DNA of 64,000 nucleotides from RGIG8700 sp045648505 (GCA_045648505.1 JAZROD010000019.1:9390-73389); one strand, 5' to 3'. Shown: positions 33,745-41,758, counted from the stretch's first letter. Notes: generated by a model from the letters alone, not told the origin. Numbers and translations are program-made.

Positions 33745-36254
33745 ACTGCCACCTCGTCATCTTTTAGTCCCATTAAATCAAATAAGCTTATCTGTTCCTG
33801 TTTTTCTTCTTCATCTGTTGATTTAAGGTACCCAAGACCATCTCTGAAATAATCTTCGCTAAGTTCTGTGCCTATTCCGTATCTTCCCATCTTTGCAGCA
33901 ATATATGGTACTGTGAAAAGACCTGCAAACGGATCAAAGACTTTTTCACCTTTATTTGAGTATCTTTCAATTATTCTTTCTACTATATCAATCTGCAAAG
34001 GGCAGACGTGCATTGTTTTCTTTCTTCTGCTCTGTGCAGAGTTCAATGTTTTCATTCGATTTATATCATCCCACACCTCATCAGACCAGGATGCAGGAGC
34101 GATAACCATATATGTAGCAGGTAGCTTATCTTCTTTGTCGAGTTCATCCGCAAGTTTAATATGCTCTTTATAGTCATACACATTCTCTCTGCTATATTTT
34201 GTATATAATTTCTGTAATGTTTCCATAGGAGCTTTGCGGACCTCTTCTTTGGTTACAAGTCTGTCCCCGGAGCTTCTCCAAAAGCCGTGAGCATCAAGCT
34301 GCCATCTTCCTCTTGTGTAATCTTCTTTGCTTTTAACAACAGGTTCATCTGCATAAGCTTTTGATGTATCTGTCGGAAGCTTTCTGAAAAGCAATATATA
34401 TTCAGGACATCCAACCCCCATCTTTGTACCGTCTTTACAGTTTTCAGTCCAACCTAATCTGTAGGTCTGATTGTTTTCTCTTACCACATCAGTAATGATT
34501 GTTATCATACCGAAATACTGAAAGCCGTGTTTTATATAATGGTCAATGCACATTGCGTGAAAAGGTTCTATTGTCGGCATACCTGTTCCTGTAGCATTTC
34601 CAAACAGTACCCTGTCTTTAACATGGATAGCACATACCCTTCCCGGCTTTAATATCTTTAAAAGATTCGGTGTAAGATAATCCATCTGTTCAAAGAATTT
34701 CAATGTGCTTTCATTATGGCCGAAGTCGTTATAATTAGCAGAATACTCATAATGATTTGAAAAAGGTATTGATGTGTGTATTAAATCAACACTGTTTTCT
34801 TCCATCAGCTTTGTTTCTTCAACACAGTCATTATTTATTGCTGTATATTTCTGTCCTGTTACTACCACTCTTTTAACACCTAACTTTCTTTGCAAATCTT
34901 CAAACTTTACATTTGAAAGACCATATTTTTTTATAATATCTGTCATTTTCTGTTGCATATACTTATGCTGTTCCCACTTCTGCATCAACACATCAAGCAC
35001 AGACTTCTCATTAACTGTATAGATAATATCTATCTCAACTTCTTTTTCCTGCATAAATCTGTATATTCTGTGTATTGCCTGAATAAAATCATTGAATTCA
35101 TAGTCTATGCCAAGAAAGATTGCTCTGTGGCAATATTTTTGAAAATTGCATCCGCTTCCTGAAAGTTCTTTTTTTGTTCCAAATAGCCTTATCTTTCCAT
35201 TTTGGAAATCAATAACTCTCTTTTCTCTTATGTCATAGTCCATACTTCCGTATATATCAACCATTTCAGGTATTGCCTTTTTCAGTTCAAGCCTTTCCGC
35301 TTCCAAATCGTGCCATATAATAAAGTTATTTTCAGGCTCATTCATAACTATCTCTTTAGCTTTTTCAATCCTTGCTCCCATACTGTCTCTTTTTTCCCTT
35401 GCACAATCAGAAAGAGATAGATTGCCTTTGCTTAACAATGTGTTCTGTCCGTCTCTGTCCTCGCTATATTCTTTTTTTGACAATTCTATGTAATTGATTT
35501 TAAGAGGTGGCAAGGAATATCCTGTATCATCATATCCAAGGTCCGATGGTTTAGTTATAAACAATGCCCATGAAGATAACCACAGCCAAAATTCATCTTC
35601 CCTTTCAGGAAACAATGTTAAATTGTTTGCTTTTGTGCTATCTCTCTTAAAAAATCTTGTAAGCGCTTGTCCTGTATCCATAACCTCAAGATAACCGGCA
35701 TAATGTATCAGCTCTTTAAATTTATTCGGTGAAGGTGTTGCAGTATTTACAAGCTTATATTTCACACCTTTAAATTTATTTAAAAATGTCTGATATGTCT
35801 TACTTCCAAAGCTTCTGAGTACGGCCGCTTCATCAAGAGATGTTGCCGTAAAATATGTAGGTTCTATATCTCCATCTCTTACTCTTTCATAATTTGTAAG
35901 AAGAATGTCAGCTGTTGATGCTTTCACTTCTTCCATATTTCGAACATACTCAGGCTCTTTCATCCCAAGCAGTTCCACTGCATCTCTTTTAAATTCTTGT
36001 TTAACTCCAAGGGGAAGAACTATAAGCGCTTTCCCCCCTTTATGTTTTACAACTATTCTGCACCATTCAAGAGCTTGGACCGTTTTTCCAAGTCCAAAGC
36101 TTTCAAACAAAGCTCTTCTTCCTCCGGCTATAGCCCATTTTACCGCATCTTTCTGATGAGGTTTCAGATTTAGATTTATTTCATCTTCCGAAATCTCAAA
36201 GCCTGATTTCGGTGCAATATCTATTTTAGATTTCAAAAATTCTAAATAATTCAT
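33741..36254 (-). CDS. SNF2/DEAD-like helicase fused to DNA methyltransferase
   Basis: 837 residues. Residues 1-430: helicase with motif I FESFGLGKTVQAL, Ia LIVLPLGVKQEF, II-type SLDEAAVL, III VNTATPSPN and VI-type FIQAIHRIYRFMQ. Residues about 480-830: amino-methyltransferase of the beta order, motif IV-like LIHTSIPFSNHYEY first, then ILKPGRVCAIHVKDRV, and motif I/X VFDPFAGLFTVPYIAAKMGR with GIGTELSEDYF near the C-terminus. Such fusions occur in Clostridia phages and probably modify phage DNA. Motif IV reads SIPF rather than the usual (S/D/N)PP(Y/F), which is odd. Base specificity unknown. Confidence 0.85.
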   Translation of the reverse strand: MNYLEFLKSKIDIAPKSGFEISEDEINLNLKPHQKDAVKWAIAGGRRALFESFGLGKTVQALEWCRIVVKHKGGKALIVLPLGVKQEFKRDAVELLGMKEPEYVRNMEEVKASTADILLTNYERVRDGDIEPTYFTATSLDEAAVLRSFGSKTYQTFLNKFKGVKYKLVNTATPSPNKFKELIHYAGYLEVMDTGQALTRFFKRDSTKANNLTLFPEREDEFWLWLSSWALFITKPSDLGYDDTGYSLPPLKINYIELSKKEYSEDRDGQNTLLSKGNLSLSDCAREKRDSMGARIEKAKEIVMNEPENNFIIWHDLEAERLELKKAIPEMVDIYGSMDYDIREKRVIDFQNGKIRLFGTKKELSGSGCNFQKYCHRAIFLGIDYEFNDFIQAIHRIYRFMQEKEVEIDIIYTVNEKSVLDVLMQKWEQHKYMQQKMTDIIKKYGLSNVKFEDLQRKLGVKRVVVTGQKYTAINNDCVEETKLMEENSVDLIHTSIPFSNHYEYSANYNDFGHNESTLKFFEQMDYLTPNLLKILKPGRVCAIHVKDRVLFGNATGTGMPTIEPFHAMCIDHYIKHGFQYFGMITIITDVVRENNQTYRLGWTENCKDGTKMGVGCPEYILLFRKLPTDTSKAYADEPVVKSKEDYTRGRWQLDAHGFWRSSGDRLVTKEEVRKAPMETLQKLYTKYSRENVYDYKEHIKLADELDKEDKLPATYMVIAPASWSDEVWDDINRMKTLNSAQSRRKKTMHVCPLQIDIVERIIERYSNKGEKVFDPFAGLFTVPYIAAKMGRYGIGTELSEDYFRDGLGYLKSTDEEEKQEQISLFDLMGLKDDEVAV

Positions 36255-36259
36255 ATTTC

Positions 36260-36691
36260 TTATTCCTCGTTGAATTTCATAGTACAGAACATCCCTATAG
36301 TTGCTCCCCAGTCGTCTTTTACCACAACCACATTCCCGTCAATATTAAAAAAGAATTGGTTTCCGTCAAAAATCTTTATAAATTTTTCCATAGCATATAC
36401 TGTTGAGCTCTGTCCCTGAAGTTTAACAATGCTTAAGCCTCTCTCCACAAACCTTTTATTCGTTACTTTCACTTCTTCAAGCTTGTTAGTCATAACAGTT
36501 GTAACAATATCTTTCTTTGTTGGTATTTTGTTCAAATCAAAAATGCATTCATTTTCAAACAGAACAAATGCACTGCACCCGTCTGTCGAAATCATCACCT
36601 CGTTGTCTCCGTACTTAGCCTTGCAAAGTCTGCTGTCGCCGTTAGCCATTCCTTTACAAATCAATAACTGAATCTGTTTCTTATTTAACAT
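36260..36691 (-). CDS. Hypothetical phage protein
   Basis: 143 residues; mixed alpha/beta (MLNKKQIQLLICKGMANGDS, FKIFDGNQFFFN-like C-terminal part). It overlaps the upstream gene by seven bases. In phages this place before a helicase often holds single-strand-binding or replication accessory genes; not recognised. Confidence 0.6.
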   Translation of the reverse strand: MLNKKQIQLLICKGMANGDSRLCKAKYGDNEVMISTDGCSAFVLFENECIFDLNKIPTKKDIVTTVMTNKLEEVKVTNKRFVERGLSIVKLQGQSSTVYAMEKFIKIFDGNQFFFNIDGNVVVVKDDWGATIGMFCTMKFNEE

Positions 36692-37032
36692 ATTTTTTCT
36701 CCTCTCCCTTTAAGGATCATCTCTCTGTCCTTTTTCTCCTTGTGCTCGTGAACTATAGTATCAATAAGCCTTATATCATCTATGTTCAGTCTGTGCTCAA
36801 CATCTGCAGTCTTATAAATTTCGCATTTAACTGTATTGTGCTTAACTCCGCTTTCATCAATAATGTGCGAACAATCAACCTGCGCATTTTCTTCCACAAG
36901 AATAAACTCTCTCTTAATTGCTCCGGTTCGTTTATCAACTCTTGCGCCATAGCCAACCGGCAGACACTTAATCCCTTTATACTCAACGGGAATACCTTTA
37001 ACAATGCAGTCAATCATTTCTTTAATTGTCAT
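36685..37032 (-). CDS. Hypothetical phage protein
   Basis: 115 residues; MTIKEMIDCIVKGIPVEYKG with central beta strands and a charged tail (VHEHKEKKDREMILKGRGEK). Overlaps both neighbours. Function unknown. Confidence 0.6.
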   Translation of the reverse strand: MTIKEMIDCIVKGIPVEYKGIKCLPVGYGARVDKRTGAIKREFILVEENAQVDCSHIIDESGVKHNTVKCEIYKTADVEHRLNIDDIRLIDTIVHEHKEKKDREMILKGRGEKIC

Positions 37033-37414
37033 TAAACATTGCCCTCACTCTCTCACGCAATTGTTCTCTATTTCTCTTTTCAATCGCTTCCCAATCTGTC
37101 GGTGTCTGCGTAAAATTATTAAACCCACTCGGTTTTACATTCGCTCTTCTTTGGCTTCCCCCTGTAGGGCAGGGACTTGTTCCTACCGAAACATCAAAAT
37201 GCAAAGGGAAAACTCCGGTCCAACTATTCTCGATGCTCTGCTCTATTATCTTGATTTGTGTTTCTTCATCACTTGCAAGTTTTTCAAGCTTTCTTATGAA
37301 AAGCTCAAATCCTCTTGCAGTTAATGGCTTCTTTTTCTCTTTCCTGAACTCTATAAAATCTCTGACAGCCTCTTTAAACTCTTCACTGCCTTCGATATCA
37401 AAATTTGTTATCAT
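37022..37414 (-). CDS. Replisome-organiser-like C-terminal domain protein
   Basis: 130 residues. EFKEAVRDFIEFRKEKKKPL, TARGFELFIRKLEKLASDEE and IKIIEQSIENSWTGVFPLH match the C-terminal tail seen in phage DnaD/replication-initiator proteins, here on its own without the N-terminal winged helix. Probably an adaptor for helicase loading. The last part (PTDWEAIEKRNREQLRE) is helical. Confidence 0.65.
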   Translation of the reverse strand: MITNFDIEGSEEFKEAVRDFIEFRKEKKKPLTARGFELFIRKLEKLASDEETQIKIIEQSIENSWTGVFPLHFDVSVGTSPCPTGGSQRRANVKPSGFNNFTQTPTDWEAIEKRNREQLRERVRAMFNDN

Positions 37415-37707
37415 AATAAAAAAGACCTCCCAACTTCAATCATCCACTGCTCTTCCGTCATATCGTAGTACTCCATAGCAAATCTCTGAACCTCGTCTTG
37501 TATTCTCTCACGAAGTTCTTTGTTGAAGTGAATCCCATAATCCGCCATATTGTGCCAATCAGGTCTTAAATAAATCGTAAGACCAAGCCTGTCCGATGCA
37601 GCCTTATATGAACCACCAAACACATGATGCTCGTGAAGGTCATATGTATCACCGGTTATGTAACACACCTTTTCATTTTGAATTATAGATTTAATCTTCT
37701 TCGCCAT
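37411..37707 (-). CDS. HNH-like/NinG-type phage protein
   Basis: 98 residues. CYITGDTYDLHEHHVFGGSY and YLRPDWHNMADYGIHFNKEL have the Cys/His layout of a small HNH-like family widespread in Firmicutes phages. Recombination or nuclease function is inferred from the fold. Confidence 0.7.
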   Translation of the reverse strand: MAKKIKSIIQNEKVCYITGDTYDLHEHHVFGGSYKAASDRLGLTIYLRPDWHNMADYGIHFNKELRERIQDEVQRFAMEYYDMTEEQWMIEVGRSFLL

Positions 37708-37744
37708 TTCTACTACCTCTTGACATTTTCAAAGTTATGAGGTA

Positions 37745-37797
37745 AAATACTTATGGTTGTTAGTCCTCGCAAGAGGGCTTTTTCTTTTACCTCGATT
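37745..37797. promoter_or_regulatory. Inverted repeat with internal hairpin, 91-base intergenic gap
   Basis: GAGGTAAAA (about 37749) and TTTTACCTC (about 37785) are inverted, enclosing CCTC-GCAA-GAGG with a downstream T-rich tract on the plus strand. It could act as a plus-strand terminator or as a regulatory fold in the minus-strand early transcript. Confidence 0.4.
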
Positions 37798-37798
37798 T

Positions 37799-38074
37799 TC
37801 ATTTATAAAATACATCTTCTCTCATTATTTTGTTTATTTTTCTCTTAAGCTTTGCATTGCCGTATATAACGTCATCATCAATAGATTCTTCATATTCCTT
37901 AAATAGCTTAACAAATGCATCCTGAAGCTTAAGAAGCCTTCCTCTGCCAAAGCCAAATTCTTCATTGAGAGCTATAGTCATCAGCCACAGACTTATATCA
38001 ATACCACTCTGAAATGCTTTCTTCCTCGCATTGGTTATGGCACTCGCTATAGCTCTCTGCCCCTGCTTACCCAT
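37799..38074 (-). CDS. Hypothetical helical phage protein
   Basis: 91 residues from ATG 38074 (AAAGGAG seven bases upstream; the frame opens at 38092). KQGQRAIASAITNARKKAFQ and GRGRLLKLQDAFVKLFKEYE suggest a helical DNA-associated protein; unknown. Confidence 0.6.
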   Translation of the reverse strand: MGKQGQRAIASAITNARKKAFQSGIDISLWLMTIALNEEFGFGRGRLLKLQDAFVKLFKEYEESIDDDVIYGNAKLKRKINKIMREDVFYK

Positions 38075-38285
38075 TTCCATTCTCCTTTTCATTGTGCATT
38101 ATGGTGCTTATGCCGTAGGCAATAAGCCCAGCCAATATGTACTCTCCACCTATTGCAAAGTACCCTCTCTGCTCTCTCAAATACGGTGTCAGTGCCAATA
38201 CCACGATAAAGAAACTCATAATAGGTATTGCATTGTCCTTCAGAAGCATTACCGCTTCTTTCATTTTCTTTAGTAACTTTTTCAT
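38067..38285 (-). CDS. Small two-helix membrane protein
   Basis: 72 residues from ATG 38285 (AAAGGAGAG upstream). Two membrane stretches (IPIMSFFIVVLALTPYL, ILAGLIAYGISTIM). The longer frame upstream consists of translated repeat and is not needed. Confidence 0.6.
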   Translation of the reverse strand: MKKLLKKMKEAVMLLKDNAIPIMSFFIVVLALTPYLREQRGYFAIGGEYILAGLIAYGISTIMHNEKENGNG

Positions 38286-38301
38286 TGTAACTCTCCTTTT
38301 A

Positions 38302-38337
38302 TTGTGAATTGTGCATTGTGAATTATGAATTGTTATC
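38302..38337. repeat. GTGCATTGTGAATT-type repeat between early genes
   Basis: Same family as at 27448, 28607 and 32683; it overlaps the last codons of the gene at 38323. Confidence 0.7.
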
Positions 38338-38589
38338 AATGCACTCAACTATAACCTGACATATCGCTCCGTTAATTTCTTCCTTAACATTCTCAACAAC
38401 CTTTTTAGCTATCTCCCCAAGCACCATCTTAAGTCCAGGACAATCATCAGGCATTTCAATCACTTCGCTGAAGTCTTTTTCCATAACCTCTGAAAGAATA
38501 TAATCCATACCGTTAACAAAGTTTCTGTCTTCCTTTTTAAGCTCTTCTCGCTTATACCTTCCGCTTTTCACCAATCTTATGTAATCCAT
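38323..38589 (-). CDS. Hypothetical phage protein
   Basis: 88 residues; helical (LVKSGRYKREELKKEDRNFV, GEIAKKVVENVKEEINGAIC). No family recognised. SD AAGGAG lies just before the ATG at 38589. Confidence 0.6.
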   Translation of the reverse strand: MDYIRLVKSGRYKREELKKEDRNFVNGMDYILSEVMEKDFSEVIEMPDDCPGLKMVLGEIAKKVVENVKEEINGAICQVIVECIDNNS

Positions 38590-38599
38590 AGTCTTCTCC

Positions 38600-38830
38600 T
38601 TATTCTCTTCCGTTAAGATAATCTACAAATACTTCTTTATTAGTTCTTCCATTGCAAACTACATTTCCGCTACACTTTGTTGTGTCCTTTATTCCAAGCG
38701 GACAAAGTACACAAGCACTAAACCCTTTTTCTTCAATCAAGTCAATAAACTTCACGATTTCTTCAGCGAAATCTTCAACACTCATTTTGTTAATCTTTTC
38801 CTTGAATTCTTCAAATCTTGTCTTTTTCAT
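38600..38830 (-). CDS. Hypothetical phage protein with Cys cluster
   Basis: 76 residues; helical half (FEEFKEKINKMSVEDFAEEI) then four Cys in CVLCPLGIKDTTKCSGNVVC. Possibly metal binding. Unknown. Confidence 0.6.
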   Translation of the reverse strand: MKKTRFEEFKEKINKMSVEDFAEEIVKFIDLIEEKGFSACVLCPLGIKDTTKCSGNVVCNGRTNKEVFVDYLNGRE

Positions 38831-38844
38831 AATAATTCTCCTTT

Positions 38845-39114
38845 TTAAATCAGATTATCAAGTATCTCCTGATACCTCGGTTCACCTCTTGCCACAACCT
38901 CGTGTCTTCCGCCCTCTTTGTTCAGAACCACAAGATAGTCTGCATCTTTTGCAGGTGGAGGCTTGTATCCTTCAGGTGCTTTTGTCACCTTCGACACCGA
39001 AAGCATATACTTTATAAAATCTTCTCTGCATTCCTCAAAAGGCTTTTCTTCCCCTGTTTCAATGCAGTAACAGCTTGATGTTATACGTACACCGTTCATT
39101 ACAAAGTCTGCCAT
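38845..39114 (-). CDS. Hypothetical phage protein
   Basis: 89 residues, MADFVMNGVRITSSCYCIET with a Pro-rich middle (APEGYKPPPAKDADYLVVL). Unknown family. Confidence 0.6.
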   Translation of the reverse strand: MADFVMNGVRITSSCYCIETGEEKPFEECREDFIKYMLSVSKVTKAPEGYKPPPAKDADYLVVLNKEGGRHEVVARGEPRYQEILDNLI

Positions 39115-39170
39115 ATTATCCGCTCCTTTCTTTAAAATTTATTCACTGCCGATTTTGTCCTATTCAAGAA

Positions 39171-39674
39171 CTATCTTTTCTCTCCGCAAGGGCAACATTC
39201 TGCTCCGCTCCAAGTAGTTCCAATTCTTTCCTTGGCACAATCCCACTCCTCACCATTTTCACACGGTTCTTCAAGTCTTACACCATATTTACAATCCTTG
39301 CAGTATACAATTTTATTTTCATCCTCAAGATGATAGTTGCAAATTCCTGTTCGATATGCACACATAATCTTACTATCTCTTCGTTGTGTCGTTTCCGTGT
39401 CCCACCCAAAGCCTTCGTAATGTTCATCAGCCAAACCACAAAGCTCACACTCTAAACATCCTTTTTCGCTATATACACATGTTCTGCATAGTCCCCTGTC
39501 TCTTATTGGCAAAGGCTCATCAATCCGTTTCTGCTCCCGTTCCTTAATTTCTATTACCTTTTTAAGAAACTCTATTTCCTCTTTCCCCAAACTGTTCACA
39601 AGTTCCAGCATTTCTTTTACATCATTTTTGTTCTCTTTCACTATTTTCCTACTCCCTTCCTGCAAGTATTTCAA
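39171..39674 (-). CDS. Cys-rich phage protein
   Basis: 167 residues: helical start (DVKEMLELVNSLGKEEIEFL), then many Cys pairs (CRTCVYSEKGCLECELCG, YCKDCKYGV, AECCPCGE), probably zinc binding. Overlaps the upstream gene by four bases. Function unknown. Confidence 0.62.
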   Translation of the reverse strand: MKYLQEGSRKIVKENKNDVKEMLELVNSLGKEEIEFLKKVIEIKEREQKRIDEPLPIRDRGLCRTCVYSEKGCLECELCGLADEHYEGFGWDTETTQRRDSKIMCAYRTGICNYHLEDENKIVYCKDCKYGVRLEEPCENGEEWDCAKERIGTTWSGAECCPCGEKR

Positions 39675-40066
39675 TCTCCTGTTTCTAATCCGTCAATAAG
39701 TTCAAGATTTTCTTTTGCTTTTTCATACTCTCTCTTGATTTTTTCAACAACATTTTCTGTTGCTCTCTCATATGATAAACCAAATATCACTTCATAAAGC
39801 GTTCCAACCATTTCACCTATTGCAATAAAACTTTCTGCTATTCTTGCCTTTTCACTAAGAGACTCACTTTTTTCAATTCTGTATATTTGTTCTTTTAATT
39901 TTTTAATATTATCATCTAAGCTTTCAGACCATAATCTTATTTTTAAATTTGCATCATACTCTGATGGCTTTTTGTTGTGATAAATAGCAATTTTGTTTTC
40001 AGCAAGATGGATTGCCTCTGGCACTAACTTATCTCTTAACATTTCTTTAACTACTTTACTTTTCAT
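39671..40066 (-). CDS. Hypothetical coiled-coil phage protein
   Basis: 131 residues, helical and charged (LDDNIKKLKEQIYRIEKSES, VEKIKREYEKAKENLELIDG). It is the first gene after the palindromic operator at 40124-40139, so probably under repressor control. Unknown. Confidence 0.6.
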   Translation of the reverse strand: MKSKVVKEMLRDKLVPEAIHLAENKIAIYHNKKPSEYDANLKIRLWSESLDDNIKKLKEQIYRIEKSESLSEKARIAESFIAIGEMVGTLYEVIFGLSYERATENVVEKIKREYEKAKENLELIDGLETGD

Positions 40067-40123
40067 TTCACATTTCCTCCGTTATATACTCTGTTTTCAT
40101 CCCCTGTCTCCTATCCTTCAATT

Positions 40124-40139
40124 CTTGCGTTTACGCAAG
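40124..40139. promoter_or_regulatory. Operator palindrome O1
   Basis: CTTGCGT-TT-ACGCAAG is a perfect 7-base inverted repeat. Related palindromes with the same spacing stand at 40916-40931 and 41002-41017. Probable binding site for a prophage XRE protein. Confidence 0.6.
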
Positions 40140-40346
40140 TTTTGTTGCAAAAAAAATGTTGTCTCTTTCCTCTGATGAAAGATTTAATGTTATCGTTATT
40201 TTTTCTATTTCAAATCTTGAAAAATCTCCGTCTCTTGACATTTTACGATAAAAAGTAGCTTCGCAAATCCCCATCGCCCCACATAACTTTATTAATGAGA
40301 CGCCCTTTTCTATAATTTTAGCCTTTAATAATTTTGAATTAAACAC
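40131..40346 (-). CDS. Cro-like HTH regulator
   Basis: 71 residues from GTG 40346 (AAAGGAGTGG upstream). HTH: IIEKGVSLIKLCGAMGICEA, TFYRKMSRDGDFSRFEIEKI. Small DNA-binding protein in the early operon, the likely counter-regulator to the repressor at 41278. Its stop overlaps operator O1. Confidence 0.78.
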   Translation of the reverse strand: MFNSKLLKAKIIEKGVSLIKLCGAMGICEATFYRKMSRDGDFSRFEIEKITITLNLSSEERDNIFFATKLA

Positions 40347-40423
40347 TCTACCACTCCTTTCTTGTAATATTTCTTTTTTTGTGTTATAATCACCCTGAAA
40401 GTGAGGTGATTGTCATAAACGAT

Positions 40424-40699
40424 GTGCATTACACTACCATAGCTAAACAGCATCATTGTCCTATGTGGAATACTGAAATCACCATCTATGGTAAATACTT
40501 TTTCTTTGACATTGAGCATCCGTCACTTGCTACATATGCAGCCTGTTCTTGTCCTATATTAGAAAATCTTAATTTGCCGAAAAGCCAACAAGACAAAACT
40601 TTAAGTAAATATATCTGCTGTACTATGCAAAACAAATGTTTAAGCTCAGTAAAATTCAAAGACAAAATTGATATTAATAAAGACGGTTACTCGCAATAA
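40424..40699 (+). CDS. Small Cys-containing protein, opposite to the early operon
   Basis: 91 residues if started at GTG 40424. The best SD (GAGGTGAT, 40403-40410) is 13 bases away, so the true start is uncertain. A TATAAT-like box at 40385-40390 precedes it. HHCPMWNTEITIYGKYFFFD and ATYAACSCPILENLNLPKSQ look like constrained protein, not noise. It reads against two flanking minus-strand genes and may be a moron or a regulator. Family not recognised. Confidence 0.6.
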   Translation: MHYTTIAKQHHCPMWNTEITIYGKYFFFDIEHPSLATYAACSCPILENLNLPKSQQDKTLSKYICCTMQNKCLSSVKFKDKIDINKDGYSQ

Positions 40700-40899
40700 T
40701 TAGCCTTTCTTATATCAATTTCGAATTCAAACGCCCTTGCTTTTTTTAATTCATCAAGTAAAGGCTCAAAGCTCTCCTTGTGAGGGCTTTCTTTCTGTAA
40801 AAACTGTGCTAATATAAAACAGTTTTCTATAAGCTTTTGAAGTTCTCTAATATTAACAACTCTTTCCGTGATATATTCTGTCTTTTTACCCTTGCTCAT
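40687..40899 (-). CDS. First early gene, helical protein
   Basis: 70 residues; TERVVNIRELQKLIENCFIL and EPLLDELKKARAFEFEIDI. It is the first gene downstream of the leftward promoter and its operator. Function unknown; genes here often set the lysis-lysogeny balance. Confidence 0.6.
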   Translation of the reverse strand: MSKGKKTEYITERVVNIRELQKLIENCFILAQFLQKESPHKESFEPLLDELKKARAFEFEIDIRKANYCE

Positions 40900-40915
40900 C
40901 GCTTCTCACCCCTTT

Positions 40916-40963
40916 CTTGCGTTTCCGTAAGTTAAATATATCACACATTGTAACCTTTGTCAA
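40916..40963 (-). promoter_or_regulatory. Leftward early promoter (PR-like) with operator O2
   Basis: Minus strand: TTGACA (complement of 40958-40963), 17-base spacer, TATATT (complement of 40935-40940). Operator CTTGCGT-TT-CCGTAAG (40916-40931) covers the expected start site, so bound repressor would block it. Confidence 0.75.
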
Positions 40964-41001
40964 TACTTTTTCGCAAGTTTTTTTGTTTTTTTGCATTTAC
41001 T

Positions 41002-41031
41002 CTTGCTTTTTTGCAAGTGTTATGTTATAAT
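41002..41031 (+). promoter_or_regulatory. Rightward promoter (PRM-like) with operator O3
   Basis: TTGCTT (41003-41008), 17 bases, TATAAT (41026-41031). Operator CTTGCTT-TT-TTGCAAG (41002-41017) overlaps the -35 box. A half site CGCAAG lies at 40972-40977. Arranged back to back with the leftward promoter. Confidence 0.65.
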
Positions 41032-41044
41032 TAAAAAGCGTTAA

Positions 41045-41225
41045 GGGAGCGGCGGTTGTTTCCGACACCTACCATAAGGGGGTGTTTCTATGGAAGAAAT
41101 TATAAGTTTCACATTACTTATAACAATAATTATTCTTTGCATAAAGAAATAACCGCCTACTCTGCCAAGTAGACGGCTTATATAATAAAACGATTTACTT
41201 TGCGGAAACAACTATTGTTGCTCCC
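41045..41225 (+). ncRNA. Structured transcript around a 20-aa hydrophobic ORF
   Basis: GTTGTTTCCG (41055-41064) is complementary to CGGAAACAAC (41203-41212), and GGGAGC (41045-41050) to GCTCCC (41220-41225): a long-range stem enclosing the small ORF. An inner hairpin stands at 41153-41176 (CCGCCTAC/GTAGACGG, one mismatch). Closed 5'-3' folds are usual in type I toxin mRNAs. Confidence 0.45.
41090..41152 (+). CDS. Candidate type I toxin peptide (20 aa, hydrophobic)
   Basis: ATG at 41090 behind AAGGGGGTG; the peptide MEEIISFTLLITIIILCIKK is one membrane helix with a basic tail, like holin-like/Fst-type toxins. It lies between the rightward promoter and the repressor gene. An antisense RNA is not directly visible. 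It could alternatively be a leader peptide for the repressor. Confidence 0.5.
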   Translation: MEEIISFTLLITIIILCIKK

Positions 41226-41232
41226 TTTTCTG

Positions 41233-41263
41233 TCTTTATAATAACATATTATACTTAATATGT
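41233..41263 (+). promoter_or_regulatory. Repressor gene promoter and palindrome
   Basis: TATAAT at about 41236-41241 is followed by ACATATTA-TACT-TAATATGT (41244-41263), a perfect 8-base inverted repeat just before the RBS of the repressor. It differs from O1-O3, so a second regulator or RNA hairpin may act here. Confidence 0.45.
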
Positions 41264-41277
41264 CAAGGGGTACTTTT

Positions 41278-41712
41278 ATGGATATAAGTCTAAAATTAAA
41301 AAACAGAAGGATAGAAATCGGTCTTACAATGCTCCAAGTAGCAAAAAAAGTAGGTGTAAGTGAAGCTACTATTTCAAGATGGGAAAGCGGTGACATAGCA
41401 AATATGCGTCGCGATAAAATTGTATTGTTAGCAAATGCATTGCGTGTTCCTCCTTCTTTTATTATGGACGGAACTGAGCAACCTATGTACGATTCGACCA
41501 ATCTCAAAGAATTTACTATCCTTAATAAATACAACAAATTAAATACTCTTGGTAAGACTAAAGCAGAAAACTATATAGACGATTTACTTGAAAATAATAA
41601 ATACACAAGCGAGATAAAGGAAATGCCAAGAGAAGAATATTATCAGGTCGCTGCTCATGGTGCCGATGAAACAGAAGTAAATCTTCCGCCAATACCAGAG
41701 CAAACCACTTAA
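41278..41712 (+). CDS. Prophage repressor, XRE family (CI-like)
   Basis: 144 residues from ATG 41278 (AGGGG upstream; the frame opens at 41260). N-terminal HTH KNRRIEIGLTMLQVAKKVGV, SEATISRWESGD; short C-terminal part without a LexA-type peptidase, so relief must come by another route, probably the ImmA-like protease encoded next. Expected to bind CTTGCGT-type operators. Confidence 0.87.
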   Translation: MDISLKLKNRRIEIGLTMLQVAKKVGVSEATISRWESGDIANMRRDKIVLLANALRVPPSFIMDGTEQPMYDSTNLKEFTILNKYNKLNTLGKTKAENYIDDLLENNKYTSEIKEMPREEYYQVAAHGADETEVNLPPIPEQTT

Positions 41713-41758
41713 GCCGATAACATAATAGCAGTCCTTATTCATAGAAAGGATTTTTAAT

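Noticed and set aside
40325..40519. Minus-strand frame of 64 codons in the early region
   Set aside because: It overlaps the better-supported plus-strand gene at 40424 and the start of the Cro-like gene and has no SD.
41178..41537. Minus-strand frame of 119 codons opposite the repressor
   Set aside because: It is fully antisense to the HTH repressor without RBS; the sequence reads as an antisense shadow.
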